Part shown: positions 21,923 through 33,854 of the stretch, piece by piece
How positions within the stretch are numbered: position 1 is the first letter of the stretch
How the letters are laid out: each line of letters begins with the position of its first letter
Origin: Siphonodentalium dalli
Taxonomy: Eukaryota > Mollusca > Scaphopoda > Gadilida > Siphonodentaliidae
Direction of reading: 5' to 3'
Assembly (NCBI GenBank): GCA_032622095.1
Contig: CP136068.1
Coordinates: forward strand, 113,971,546-114,035,545
DNA length: 64,000 bases
The notes under the pieces: generated by a model
What the model was told of the DNA's origin: nothing
The model's database searches: none
What the model saw: the letters and a program-made list of their open reading frames with translations, nothing else
Translations under genes and position numbers: made by a program

Positions 21923-23495
21923 GGGGATGGCAAAGTCTGTTTCATAAAAAATGTCTGGAAACGGGCTGACAAAATTGGTATTTTTCACATAAAAGCAGAC
22001 AGTAATAGATATAACAACATAGAGATAATATATAGAGCATATATTGTTAAAGGAGGTGCCACGAATAGATGTGAGCTAAAAAGCTTTTAGTACCAGAAAA
22101 ATGACTTTGAAACAGAGTATATCTGCAATATTATGGCATTGTTTTGGCATTCAAATGTGAAAAACTATAACTTCAACAGTATCATTAGGCAGCCCATTAT
22201 GATAAGTGACATACCGTTAAGAGCCAATTAAGGAGCTATACTTTAGATTAATGTTCACTGTATCGTTTGAAAAACGTCCGCTAAAACGTGTCAGTTTTTC
22301 TATTGTAAACACATGTTCATGATGTTGTTGTCATTTTTTAATTCGCGGCAGGTATACGAAAATCGACCAGAAAAGCAATTCGATCCTGCAATCGGGAAAG
22401 TTTATGATATGAAATCGATGCTTTCAGTTTATTTAAGTTGTTGGAATTAATTTAGTTGCTTGATTACCCACGATTTATGAAGTTATGTGCTGTTTACAGA
22501 TGGAAATGTTGATATTTTATTTTTAGAATTACCAGTCTATAGTCGAAAGCGAGATTACAAGATGTCGTATTATTACGCAAATCACATAAATAGATAACTT
22601 ACATGTTTCAGAATATTGTATTATTCTAAAATCAAATAGCCTATATAAAAACATATTTATGAATAGGAAAGTACCGTATTCCGACGAAATATGTCATATT
22701 TTACGACGGACTCCTTGTCCGAGTTCACTTCCGGTCAGTTCTATTTTGGTGCACTGGGATAAAAACATTGTGGGGAAAAATACGTTTAATAACATTTGAA
22801 TGTAAATTAATCTAGAAATTTTGTCGGTTATCAGGTACAATCATATAGCTTATAACCCATATATATTGATGGGCATAATCAAAAGCTTGATCCCATGCGC
22901 GATTGTCTATACTGATCGATTTCCATTCGTAATCGTATTCTAGTATTGACGGATGGGTTTGTTTGTAATCATGGCCGCCCCGCCCCCATGGCTTGTGTAT
23001 CGGCTATCGCAAAATAATGTTAGGATATTATGGTCTCCCATACCAAGAAAAATAGTTCCTAAGAATGTAAACAATGCAAATGTAGGACATTTTGCCATTA
23101 TCATAGACTAAAAATAGGATCTATGCCATTATTCAGGATGACAGTACTATTTTCACAGGCAGGGTATTTGGGAAAGTTCTTGTTTTTCCTCAAAATGATG
23201 TCTCCTTGTCTCTAGCCAGATTCTTATAGGACCATTTTGACTGTTCAGTTTGTACAAAAAGTTAACCATTGGAACTGGAGAAACGCCGTTTGGGGACATG
23301 ATTTTTTGTCACTCTACCGCGAGTAAATTCTAACAGCTAAAATTTCTCTACTAATGACAAGATCTTTGTTTATTATTGATTATTATGTGTGAAAAATATG
23401 AAGTTTATCCATGCTATGGCCGGTGAGTAATTATTGATCATCTGGAGGTAGGGTGCAATCCGCGATGGCCATCTTGACCAAACTTTACCATCCCC
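21923..23495. mobile_element. 1.57-kb TTAA element without coding capacity
   Basis: TTAA at 21919-21922 and 23496-23499. Ends GGGGATGGCAAAGTCTG and, inverted, GGGGATGGTAAAGTTTG. The interior has no long open frame on either strand and no similarity to a transposase that I can see. It is probably a deleted derivative of a larger TTAA transposon. Single copy in the window. Confidence 0.7.
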
Positions 23496-23594
23496 TTAAA
23501 ACCGATGTCTGACCATCAATAATTTCTGTGAATCAGCACACTGCGCGGGTACCATCTAATGTATTATTACAGAATACGTTTGAATGTAGATTAA

Positions 23595-24615
23595 AGGTAC
23601 TCAATCCGAATTAAAGGGGTACTGTACCCAAAATGTTGTTGTTGGTTTCTATAGTCTCCGAGTCGGAGAAAAAGGTAACACTTTTTCCATTATTTGAAAG
23701 TCTGTTGAGTACGAAGTAGTGTTACGGATGGCAAATTTACCGGAATGCAAAATTACAAATTGTCGTTGTCGAGTAATTTTTGTACAGTTTTCAACCAAAT
23801 GTATCAAATAAAAGTTATATTATATGCATACTAGTCCCATATACTGATTTAAGTTATTGTATCGTCACTAGTGAGTGAGTGGCTTGAGTTTTCTCCCCGT
23901 ATCATCATAATGTTTTAAACGATCGTGTGTGCGATCGGTTTACCAATCCAATATCCCTCAATTAATTTGATTACGTTTTGTACACGGAAATTCTTAATTT
24001 AATTGACGCCATTTTATGGCTCCAGTAATAAATTCAATTTATATCAAATTATTAACTTTGATTTTAAGATAGCCTATTAACATGAGCGTTTACAGAATAC
24101 ATCTTCGACTCAAATTACTTATGTTTCTATATATTATCGATATTAGATCGTTGTTATCACTGGAAATTTATTGAAAATGGCGTACAGTACCCCTTTAACG
24201 TTCGCAAATTACTATTTCCTTAGCTTCGGCGGTAAAACATATTTGATTCGAGTCGAGGAACCCACCCATCAAAGCTCAGAGTGATCAGATATCGATGTTT
24301 GAAATCTTATATTATTTAAATTTTATGTGGCCCAATAAACTATAGACGAGAAGAACTTATCTGACCATATAGCGGATGAAGGTCGATAACTCTAAAATCC
24401 AGTGGCTTTTTTGTGTCAGATATTTTACAACCGGCAAAATTTCGTTGAACAAATCGTGGATAAATAACATATTTGGGGCAATTTTATACTATAGTTGACC
24501 GTGGTTAGCATTATTTTTGGGCAATAAATCGATTCTGATAACTGAAGCGGCATTTAAAAAAATGTTGTTGTTGTTGTTGTTGGAATCTGATGATATGGGG
24601 ACCGTCGAATCGGAT
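23595..24615. mobile_element. Family E relic interrupted by a family F element
   Basis: Family E head AGGTACTCAATCCGAA follows TTAA at 23591-23594. After 16 bases a complete family F element starts. Family E sequence resumes at 24199 with the TTTGATTCGAGTCGAGGAAC block and decays after GGGGACCGTC near 24600. Confidence 0.7.
23615..24194. mobile_element. Family F TTAA element, copy 1 (nested in family E)
   Basis: TTAA at 23611-23614 and 24195-24198. Terminal repeats AGGGGTACTGTAC / GTACAGTACCCCT. This copy carries the uninterrupted CCTATTAACATGAGCG site that is filled by family E in the 35-kb copy. Confidence 0.85.
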
Positions 24616-24930
24616 GGTATCAAATCGGACGGGCATCCCCATAGTATACAGGGTAATGCCCGTGTTGTCACATGCTGTGATCCGGTGTAGATCAAACCAT
24701 GAGTCTCGACTCTACATCTACGTTCCTGATGTACTTATGTGCGAAAAATTGAAAACAGCTGGAGAATGGCTGTGACCATAGTAAGTATTTTTTTTAGAGC
24801 ATTTGAAGCGGGTATATCAATAATACTTGTCAACCTATCTTATACCAATGAATCGTCGGTTTTTAGAACAATAATCAACATGAAATCAAAATCGTGCTCA
24901 TTTGGCTCCTATGTTCACACGGATCATTAA

Positions 24931-25400
24931 AGGTACTCAATCCGATCAGAGGGTCCCCATCTCAACAGATTCCAACAACAACAATCCGATCAGAGGGTCC
25001 TATATTACTATTTATTTGGCTTTGGGGGTAACAAATATTTGATTCGAGTCGAGGAACCCATCAAACAAAGCTCAGAGTTATTAGATATTGATTTTTGAAA
25101 TTTGTTATTTTCTCGACATGAGTACTAATAATTGCCCTTAACTTCGTAATCTGCTCGAGATGTGTACACCAAAACACTATCCAAACAAACAAGGATGGAT
25201 AACTCTAAAATCAAGTGGTAATAATAACGCAATTTTGACTGTGTTCTGGGACAGAAAGAATATAAATAACGAAACTTCAAATATCGATATCTGATCACAC
25301 TGAGCATTGATTGGTAGGGTCCTCGACTCGAATCAATTATTTTTTACCCCCAAAGCCAAAGAAATAGTAATATAGGACCCTCTGATCGGATTGAGTACCT
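24931..25400. mobile_element. Family E TTAA element, copy 2
   Basis: 470 bp, TTAA at 24927-24930 and 25401-25404, ends AGGTACTCAATCCGATCAGA and its complement. The two halves are inverted copies of each other over much of their length (TTTGATTCGAGTCGAGGAAC versus its complement). Confidence 0.85.
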
Positions 25401-25460
25401 TTAATGTTCCATGAAAATTGGCAGTGTTCCACGTGAAATGAAAGCATCAATCGTGACATC

Positions 25461-25843
25461 TACCGCTATACTTAAAGTAATTGACCACCAATAACGTGGT
25501 GTCACCCTGTTAATACCGCGGTACTATACCGCAGTATCCTCCAATACCGCGGTACTGATACCGCTTGTTAATGCGAACAAGTATGTGGGAGTAAATACCT
25601 CCCCTCAAAGAGTTCCATGAAAATCACCGCGGTATTCCAAAAAAATAATGCGGTGCCCGCTAAAAGACTGCGGTATTCAAAAACATTAATGCGGTGCCCG
25701 CTAAAAGACTGCGGTATCATTATCGCCCAATACCGTAACTCCACCGCCGTGACCATCTCGCTACCGTTTATTACCGGTATCACCGCGGTCATGACCGGGG
25801 TATCACCCCGTTTTTCTGGTCAATTACTTTGAGAATAGCGGTA
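25461..25843. mobile_element. Foldback element rich in ATACCGCGGTA palindromes
   Basis: Terminal repeats TACCGCTATACTTAAAGTAA and TACCGCTATTCTCAAAGTAA (inverted). The interior carries many short palindromic or near-palindromic TACCGCGGTA, ACCGCAGTA and GCGGTGCCCG motifs and an internal direct repeat (GCGGTGCCCGCTAAAAGACT at about 25651 and 25693). It is far more GC-rich than its neighbours. Confidence 0.65.
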
Positions 25844-25861
25844 TAATAAAGAAGTGTGATC

Positions 25862-26476
25862 TCGGTCCAGAGGCATTGAAGTCCCACCGTCATGTGTCCA
25901 ACTTATCATTTATCTCCAAGGTTTTGGAGAAAGTGGTCAGTCACCAAATTCTTGATCACGTGAACGCCAATGGACTTTTTGACAAATGTCAATCAGCTTA
26001 TCGACGGAGTCATTCCTAAGAAACTGACTTGAGCAAGGTGAAGAATGACATCGATCTGTCTCTTGATAGAGGGAATAATTATTGTGTCCTCCTACTTATG
26101 ATTGACTTAAATGCTGCTTTTGATACTTGTGACCACGAAGTAATTCTGATGCGTCTTCAAAATATTGTTGAAGATTGGTTCCGTTCATATCTAACTGGGA
26201 GGACTCAAAAAGTGAAAATAGGTGATGCTTACTCGGCAACTTCGTGTAGATGTTGCAGTTCCTGGGTGGTCTATCCTAGGTCCTCTCCTATTCTTGTGCT
26301 ACACTCTACCCCTGGGACGCACCATGGACAGACATTCCATGAAATATCATTTATATGATGATGATAGTCAAGAGTTATGTAGAATTTTCGAGGACGGATA
26401 TCAGAATGTTTGTCAACAACTCGAAAACTGTTTCCTTGATACAAGGGAATGGATGCGCCTCAACAGAATTGAGCTT
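25862..26476 (+). pseudogene. Non-LTR retrotransposon reverse transcriptase fragment (broken)
   Basis: Reading across several frames, the plus strand gives FISKVLEKVVSHQILDHVNA, a stop, then LLMIDLNAAFDTCDHEVILM, RSYLTGRTQKVKIGD, a shift to VPGWSILGPLLFLCYTLPLG, then YDDDSQELC and WMRLNRIELNP. These are reverse transcriptase blocks in order: the (A/S)AFDT motif with its catalytic Asp, the VPQGSxLGPLLF block (here with Gly-Trp for Gln-Gly), and a decayed YADDSQ block. Order and spacing match CR1/jockey-like LINEs. At least one stop and two frameshifts make it dead. It ends where a family I element head (CCCTTTCAGCGCCAGG) begins. Confidence 0.8.
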
Positions 26477-26599
26477 AACCCTTTCAGCGCCAGGGGCCGA
26501 TCTCATCGGCCCTAATTTATGGTCTGTAATATCGGCCCTAAAAATGTTTTTTAAACATTTTATTTTTGTTGGGGGTTGAATATTTTTAGGTATGCTTAA

Positions 26600-27222
26600 A
26601 GGCGTACTGTACGCCAATTTCAATAAATTCCCGGTAACAATTGCGATCTAATATCAATATTATATTTTAAAATAACGTATTTGAGTCGACGATGTCTACT
26701 GAAAACAATCCGGTTAACAGGCTATCATAAAAGTCAAATTGAATTATTTAATATAAATGAATTTATGGCTGGAGTCATAAAATGGCGAATTATGCCATTA
26801 CGAGTTACCGTTCTTTAAATCTCACATGTTGGGTGTCTTTTATCGACAGCCGTTTACGACGAACATTATTGAGTTGCGAACAAAACATGTTACATGCAAA
26901 AGGAAGTCCCGCTATAACCAATTTGGAAAAAAAGAGAAGAAACAAGATTCATAAAGCGTCAAGTATTTTTATAGGGGGTGAGATTGTTCGATGGAAGAGA
27001 TTGCAGGCATAAATTGAACTTCCGGTTCATCCTGCAACCTGCGTCTTCTCCGGTGAAGGTCATAAATATGGCGCGTAGTTTGAAATCGTAATATTTTTAT
27101 TTCCAAGATCAATATTTAAATTAGGTTATACGAAACACATATAAGACGAACACAATCTCACTTGAAAGTTATGTCAATGGGAGTAAATAAAAAAATTGCC
27201 TATCTCTGTGTACAGTACCCCT
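26600..27222. mobile_element. Family F TTAA element, copy 2 (reverse)
   Basis: TTAA at 26596-26599 and 27223-27226, ends AGGCGTACTGTAC and GTACAGTACCCCT. Internal CAATAAATTCCCGG and TTTGAGTCGACGATGT match the right part of copy 1 inverted. It sits in a family I relic that starts at 26477 and seems to resume near 27346 with a CCTGGCACT-like sequence. Confidence 0.75.
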
Positions 27223-27339
27223 TTAAGCATGCTATTGCGAATTTGAAAACAAACTGGATAAAACTTTAGGGGCATGTTATAACTCAAAACTATCAACAAG
27301 TATTCATAGTAATAAGTTTGATGCCCTTGAAAAACGTAA

Positions 27340-27895
27340 GATTCCCTGGCACTAAACCTACAAAATAAGTCTGTTAAAGAATATAAGAAACAAATATTTA
27401 AATTGTAAAAAATTGTAAAAAATAATAACAAATGATGAAAAATTGTTAGGTCAATGCATTCTCTTATATATGCGAGGCGACCTATGGTCGACTCGCATAT
27501 AGGTCGCCTCTCATATATAAGAGAATGCATTGGCACAGGGTATATGGGTTTATACAAAAATCGGACTTTTCTGCATTAAATAAAAATCATATCGTCGGGC
27601 ATGGAATGTACATTTAAATTTCGGATTTATAATCAAGAGTCAGAATTACATGAACAAAATATTGACATTTTTTACCTCACACCAACAAAATTCAAACTAG
27701 GATCTACGTGCTTTACAATGCGCCAATGTTTTGTATGAAGTCTGAAATTTCAAGAGGAGTGATTTAATGTATGTTATATGTTTAAATATAAAAAAAATTA
27801 TTAACCAACCAGAACCCATATTTTTTTAATTCTCTCCTGCATCTGCATCAAAATCCGTTGGCGGGAGCTTCCAATCAAATTACTTGACTGTAACC
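27340..27895. repeat. Family I right half and truncated block X
   Basis: 27340-27560 carries the GTTAAAGAATATAAG spacer, a hairpin with an extra GGTCGCC copy (27453-27533) and ACAGGGTATATGGG, as in family I at 52836. 27566-27895 matches block X (36879-37329) from ATCATATCGTCG to CTGTAACC, with its left end missing. Confidence 0.65.
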
Positions 27896-27924
27896 TTGCG
27901 AATATATATACCAGTGTTTCAATG

Positions 27925-28036
27925 TATATTAAGTTTGTATATTATTAATAAGAAATGAGAATTTGTTCACGCATATTGAAGCAATGAACAAGCGTTCTGA
28001 GCAAGTGCGTCCATGAGTCAGATATACCTATATTAT
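27925..28036. repeat. 112-bp direct repeat, left of LINE
   Basis: From TATATTAAGTTTG to CCTATATTAT, identical to 30283-30394 except one base (GCAATGAAC versus GCAACGAAC). Interpreted as a long target-site duplication around the retrotransposon between them. Confidence 0.85.
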
Positions 28037-30282
28037 GGTACCGCTTTTCAAAGGAGGCAATAAATCCAAAAAACAATTCGATAATTATCGTGCTATTACA
28101 TTGCTCCCTGTTCTATATAAAAATTTTGAAAAAATTATTTTGAACCGTCTTGAAACCTTTTCAACAGATCTCATCAAAGTACATCCACTACAGCATGGAT
28201 TTCAAAAAGGTGTTAGCTGACTCACGTCGTCCTTCATAATTCATGAAAGTATCGCCTTCACGGCCGAAAATCACAGCCCACTGTTTGCTTGTTTTTAGAT
28301 GTCCGTAAAGCATTTGACACAGTTTGGATTCACGGTCTCCTGCTCAAACTCTATCAACGTGGATTCACTGGTAAAATATGGCATATTATAAGTTCTTTGT
28401 TAAGTGGAATAAAATGCTCTGTTCAATTCAATGGTTCGATTTCGCGATACGTCGATATACAACAGGGAACGCGTCAAGGAAGTATACTCTCCCCCTTATT
28501 TTACATGATCTTCATCGATGAGCTAATTTTCCAACTTGAAAACAGTCACCATGGTTTGCGAGTGGGCTCTGCGTGTTGCGCATCTCCAACCCAAGCCGAT
28601 GATATGACTCTCTTGTCTCTAACCTCTTCTGGCCTCCAAACTTTGTGTGACCTATGCAGTTCATACAGTCAGAAATGGAGATTCAAATACAACCAGGATA
28701 AATGCAAAGTAGTCATCTTTAATGAACCATCTTCCTTACAAAAATCCCGAGAAACAGTTGTATGGATTATAAATAATGAACACGTGTCGGAATCAGATCA
28801 GGTCACACACCTTGGAATCCCATTACAAAACATTAACATGGGCAACCATCTAACTGATCACATATGCCACAAAATACGCTCTACGTATCTCATGTTAAGT
28901 AACGCTGGTATGTATGCCGGTGGTATAACGCCCCTCAGTTCAAATACTTTGTACAACACTGTAGTTTTACCCAAAGGCCTATATGGGTCTGAATTCCTTT
29001 GCGGCATATCTTTGACAAATGAAAACTCACTGGAAAAAGTTCACAGATTTTGCTTAAAACAAATTCAAGGACTCCCTTATAGGGCGCGCACAGATGTGGT
29101 ACAAGGCTTGCTACATGCTAGGACTATATATCCTCTCTATCAGCAGTTATTGACAAGAGAAAACTTAGTCTGCTTGGATGTCTCTGCAGGACGGCACATG
29201 AAAAGACATCGAAAACGATTTTCATGTTCCGTCTTAAGAGTCACATTCAACAACCTAATTGTAATGCATCGTTTATTTCAGAAATCATGAGAATTCTTGA
29301 CAACTATAACCTCACGCCCTATCTAACATCATTTCTATAAGAAGGACACTTCCCATCCAAGGAGACATGGAAATCCCTCATAGTAACAAAAATCAAACAA
29401 TCAAACGAGCAGTCATGGCAGACAAGATTACGAAATGAACATTCCCTAGTCCCATTCGCAAATAATCATAGTTCACTGTCAATTTCACCTCTTTGGCTAG
29501 CATGTAGAAGCTATCCTCAACATACGCTTGAATTTCTAGAAATAGCCAAAATCCTGGCCCGGGCCTTGTCCCCAGCACACGGGAAGTGTCAGATATGTCA
29601 TAAACTTTTTGAAAACGAAATCGAGCATGCAATTATCTTGTGTCCCGCCTTAGCCGAAACAAGAATTGAAATATGGTTCAACGTCATAGAGGATTTCGGT
29701 ATACCATGTTTCTTATATATTGACAACTTGAACCCCATAGATCAGTTGATGATATTTCTTGCATGTATCCCGCCATCCATTCGCGACTTCGTAAATGATA
29801 TTAAGCAATTCGCCTTGTTTCTTGCTCGCAATGCATTCAAGCTGTGGAACATATATTCGGATCTGATGCGGCTAGAATCTGTGGACTAAATGGATCACAT
29901 ATAAACAGCTCACGAACCGCTCTGATCGGAGACAGAAAACAAGATATACATGAATAATTTGTATTTAGTCGGAGTGGCATCTAACTAAACGTGATAATAG
30001 CTCAACAACTCAATAACGCAAATAAAGCTATATCGCAGACAACTCCGTCTTTCTCCATCAGACAGATACTTTATCCAGGTGAAGTGTTTCGCGAAATTAT
30101 AAATACACGAGGCCAACAGTTGCAATGCACATATCTCATTGAATTTGTATTGCGCATATTTTGTGTATAAAACCATGTGATAAATTGATGGTTATTTTTG
30201 TCACCAATATGTTGAAACTCTAAACTTGTGTATGATGTATAATGTTAAACTCTCCGTTGCGGAGGAAATAAAGGTATATATA
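28037..30282 (+). pseudogene. 5'-truncated non-LTR retrotransposon with 112-bp flanking repeats
   Basis: Plus-strand reverse transcriptase begins inside the finger region (VPLFKGGN, then FDNYRAITLLPVLYKNFEKI), meets a stop near 28218 and resumes in another frame at 28289. Visible motifs are FLDVRKAFDTVW (first catalytic Asp), QQGTRQGSILSPLFYMIF, TQADDMTLLSL (catalytic Asp pair) and YNQDKCKVVIF (thumb border). After a further frame break at about 29287 a C-terminal zinc-binding CQICHKLFENEIEHAIILCP follows (about 29586-29645), as in many LINEs. The 3' end is GGAAATAAAGG plus a TA run. It lacks an endonuclease domain, consistent with 5' truncation. Inactive, in ABCB intron 2. Confidence 0.88.
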
Positions 30283-30394
30283 TATATTAAGTTTGTATAT
30301 TATTAATAAGAAATGAGAATTTGTTCACGCATATTGAAGCAACGAACAAGCGTTCTGAGCAAGTGCGTCCATGAGTCAGATATACCTATATTAT
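30283..30394. repeat. 112-bp direct repeat, right of LINE
   Basis: Right partner of 27925-28036, directly after the TA-rich 3' tail of the retrotransposon. One mismatch in 112 bp implies a fairly recent insertion, or gene conversion. Confidence 0.85.
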
Positions 30395-30731
30395 CCAGCC
30401 TGTTCTCTTGAAAATAAGCTCATATTAAGCGTATTTCAAACACACAAATAAGCCCATATCGGCATTATTTGAATCAGAATTATTTACGCTCAATATAAAC
30501 ATAAATCGGACTCACCAGATGTTTTCACTCTTTTTCACTCAACGGAATAACTGGCTTTGGGGAATATTTAGGGCCAATGTGAACCTATTTGCAAAAGGAT
30601 ATGTTGATATTATCACCGCTGTAAAAATTGCCTGGAGAACAATTTGGAGGGTCAAATAAGCCAGAGCAGGATTGGAAAAGCAATGCCGGGGCTTGAACCC
30701 CTTATACAGGTATGGACGTGAAATTTCTCAC

Positions 30732-30972
30732 CAGCAGTTTGAGTGGCCCTATCTTCTTAGAATCACTTTCGGTGTCCTTCGAGTCCTCGGTGTCGTCTGG
30801 CTGCTTCAGTTTATCGTCGAGAAATACGTCACCATTCTGTGTTGATTCCAGTGTTGTTTGTTCCACGTTACCGTTAACCGTTCCATATGTCTTTCCGTCA
30901 GATGTAAGAGACGTGGGCGTGGCTTCATCTTTATTTTCTTCTGATAGTGATTCATATCGCCGGCGGTTTGAT
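30732..30972 (-). CDS. ABCB1-like: ABCB transporter exon 2 (cytoplasmic N-terminal region)
   Basis: A 241-nt exon, acceptor TAATTACAG before 30972, donor GTGAGAAA after 30732. One base completes the Arg codon of exon 1 and the exon ends on a codon boundary. It codes about 80 residues, polar and acidic: it starts SNRRRYESLSEENKDE, continues with Thr/Asn-rich sequence, and has DDTEDSKDTESDSKKIGPLK before LL. The final IGPLKLL leads into the TM1 exon exactly where family members have a short amphipathic stretch before TM1. Low-complexity acidic N-termini are variable in ABCB proteins; this one is long. Exon identity rests on phase and splice sites joining both neighbours. Confidence 0.85.
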
Positions 30973-31246
30973 CTGTAATTATATAAGGTGCAAGGCAATT
31001 ATTAAACTTACTGGGAATTATTAGTTTCACCATCATGTTGAGCGTTGACGTTGGTTCATTTGCCGTATGTGCATTGTATTGTGAAGTTCCCATTTACATA
31101 CATGTATAATATGATCCATATATAGGCCAACATAGTTCAACGTAAGTCGTTTTCCTTTAATAAAACATATATCAGGTATCATTTGTAGTTGTTATTCAGT
31201 AAACATATGATGCGAGTTAGAACATATAAGTACTTTTATCAATTAA

Positions 31247-31653
31247 TTAGCCCCTAGACCCGGCCTTATATATTTTAGTAAGACACGCGCATATTATCAA
31301 CGCGCACAGTTACGTATGAGCTTAGCACAATGATATCGATGGCAATGCCGGAATTGTATTATTATGTTAATTAGAATATAATTATGATATTCGATTTGTG
31401 TTGTTATTTGGTGTTGAATGTGTTATAAACGTGGATGATAAGGGTCATTGATCAAGCAATTTTGTCAACATGACAAGACACATTTAAAATGGAACTATAT
31501 TTTTACTTGAAGGTGGTTTTACATCCTCTTTGGTTGTGATAAGGAAATCGATATTAATTTGTTTATACCCCAGCCATTTCGAGATCGTTTTTCCTTGCTA
31601 AAATGACATTTTGCGATAAAATGGATATCAAATTCGTTAGAGATTCTCTATAT
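31247..31653. repeat. Dispersed repeat N, copy 1 (empty site)
   Basis: About 80 percent identical to 53678-54076 over 400 bp, both starting ATTAGCCCC and including TAGAATATAATTATGATATT. Here the sequence runs uninterrupted from ATCAAATTCG into TTAGAGAT. In the other copy a 118-bp palindrome sits at that point. Confidence 0.7.
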
Positions 31654-31894
31654 GGCCTCTCTTAAAAGTCTATTTGCTCAGCAAAGACTAGCCGAAATAA
31701 CATGTATTAGCTGTTTTAACTTTCAACTTAAACGCTCTTTATACTATTACCATATCTGGCAAAATTATATACAAACGCTCTTTATTATATGACGTAGAAC
31801 AAAGAGACGCCTACTTATTTCCGCTGGTATCTGCAACTCCAATAAGTATTTCCATATTTACTCAATTCATGTCCTACCCCCCCCCCCCCCCCGG

Positions 31895-32715
31895 TCGAGA
31901 TCATACTCCACCAGTTCAAAAACTCTGAACTTTTTGATATTGTGACAGGAAAGTTTATAACATTGAAAATAAAAACAGTGCAGGTAATATATTTCTCAGT
32001 TAATTTACATTTCGCAATAATGCATTCCATTGTTGGTGAAGGTGAGAGATATTGCTTAGGCAAAAAAAAAAAACCTCTTTGTTTCCGATACCCTGCCTGG
32101 CTGAGATTTTCTTGCCTGCCTCAATTTTGTTTTTCAATTTTCTCCAGAAGGCTAGTCAAAAGTTACCTGTTACAGTGTCAATGTGAATATTTATTGTTTT
32201 TTCCCCAATCCCGAAAGCAAAAATAAGTCAGTTATTGGTAGAGATCATACTGCAGAGTGAATAAATTCAAGTGACAGCATGTTTTTACCCAATGATTGGC
32301 TCATTTTCAATGCACATTGATCTACCATATTCCGTGGGACTGTAACTACACTATTATATCACTTCCGGCTGAAAGGTTGAAAAAAAGTAAAAAATTGTAA
32401 AAAAAAAAAAATCCCTGCCTGTCTGGAAATTATCCCATTGTTATCGGAAACAGAGAAGTTTTTTGTTTTGGCCTTAGCGTCGCTTACTAGCATGGAATTT
32501 CTCCCGGGTAATTAATTCAATGTTATTGCGATACAGCTCATAAAAGTCACAAAAAGCATGCAATCTCGAGCTGGGATCGCCCACTACCGTGAACTAGATG
32601 CTGAAGAAACACGAACTCACAAAGAAATATACGACCTGTCGTGTTTGTTCAATGTTATAAAGTGCAGAACCGGTCAGTACATAAACAAAGTTCAGGTTTT
32701 GTATTGGTGAAATAT
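31895..32715. mobile_element. Diverged inverted-repeat element related to 41645-42066
   Basis: Left end GATCATACTCCACCAGTTCA, right end CAGGTTTTGTATTGGTGAAA. Inner arms GTGACAGGAAAGTTTATAAC and TTCAATGTTATAAAGTGCAG match the arms of the 41.6-kb element loosely. A C15 run (about 31878-31892) lies at its left edge. Interior AT-rich, no gene. Confidence 0.45.
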
Positions 32716-33234
32716 GATCTCAACATGCGTAGATATAGAGTAGATATAGATTCGTTGTATGATATTATAATCATGTCCCTCTATTGAGTGAACATGGGAC
32801 TCCACACGCACAGCGGCCTAGAGTGGTCAATCCTGACGGGTTTAAACTTACATTCATGGCTACATATATTATGCATCGCTACTATCTATATATCTGTTGA
32901 CTGCTGTCACATATACACGTAGTAGGTACGGCATAGAACGCAGTTAATATGGTTCTCCTCGCTGATAAATGAGGCCACAGTTCACATCACTCGGTTATTA
33001 GGCCGAATGTACAAGTTGTGTCAGTTCAAACGTGCATGACTGTTACTTTTATTCTTCCTAATTATTTCAGACGGGCCCACTATACTTTTTACTTAGTCTG
33101 CAATATAAATAGTAAACTTTATATTCGGTCTGATTGGCCCCGTTATATATACGATGCATCTAATATCGCTCCAGGCGTATACGTACATGGCGTTATTTAT
33201 CGCCCATTTATCTATCTATTATATATTTTGGAAG

Positions 33235-33815
33235 ATCTGTCTGTCTGTCTGTCTGTCTGTACGTGTGTCTGTGTGTCTGTGTGTTCGCGATGAACTCGAA
33301 AACGGCCGACCCGATTTCGATGAAACTTTGTATGTGGGGGTATTTTCGGCCGGGAACGGGCATATGCCTATTAATTTGCCCGTGCGACGTGACCTTGATC
33401 TTGAAATCGGGTAATTTCAAGGTCAAACGCCCGAATATCACGGGATTTCGATGAAACTTGGTATGTGGGGGTACTTTCGTATGGGGAGTCCCATAAGCAT
33501 ATTCATTTGCCCGTGCGACGTGACATTGACCTTGAAATCGGGTCAATTCAAGGTCATATCGCCAATTTTGATGGGATTTCGACGAAATTTGATACGTGGG
33601 GTTACTTTTGTCCACTGAGTGTTTTGGACGGGGCGAGTCGTGACCCCGACCTGACCTTGACCTTCAAAATGATCAATTCAAGGTCAAATCGGGTAAAACC
33701 GGATGGATTTCGACGGGCACGTTTGTCCGGGCAGTGTTTTGGACCCCACTTGACCTTGACCTTCAAAATGGACAATTCAAGGTCAAAGCCCGGACGAAGT
33801 CGGGTCACCTTCTAG
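33235..33815. repeat. GTCT microsatellite and about 132-bp tandem units
   Basis: A (CTGT)n run at 33237-33280 is followed by units containing GATTTCGATGAAACTT near 33313, 33445 and 33579 (period about 132 bp), each ending in CCTTGACCTTGAAATCGG-type sequence. Similar to pearl-like elements but read from the microsatellite side. Open frames here are by-products of the repeat. Confidence 0.6.
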
Positions 33816-33854
33816 TAGCATATATATAAACATTAATATAGGCCTATTATATAC

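Noticed and set aside
30650-30710. tRNA-like B box (GGTTCAAGCCCC on the minus strand)
   Set aside because: No matching A box or cloverleaf arms upstream; the sequence there is the end of exon 2.
31878-31892. C15 run, and the G9 run near 45202, as G-quadruplex or regulatory sites
   Set aside because: Single homopolymers without further G-tracts nearby. Not enough to claim a structure.
33208-33815. Several overlapping 60-135-codon frames on both strands
   Set aside because: They follow the period of the tandem repeat and have no splice sites or family motifs.
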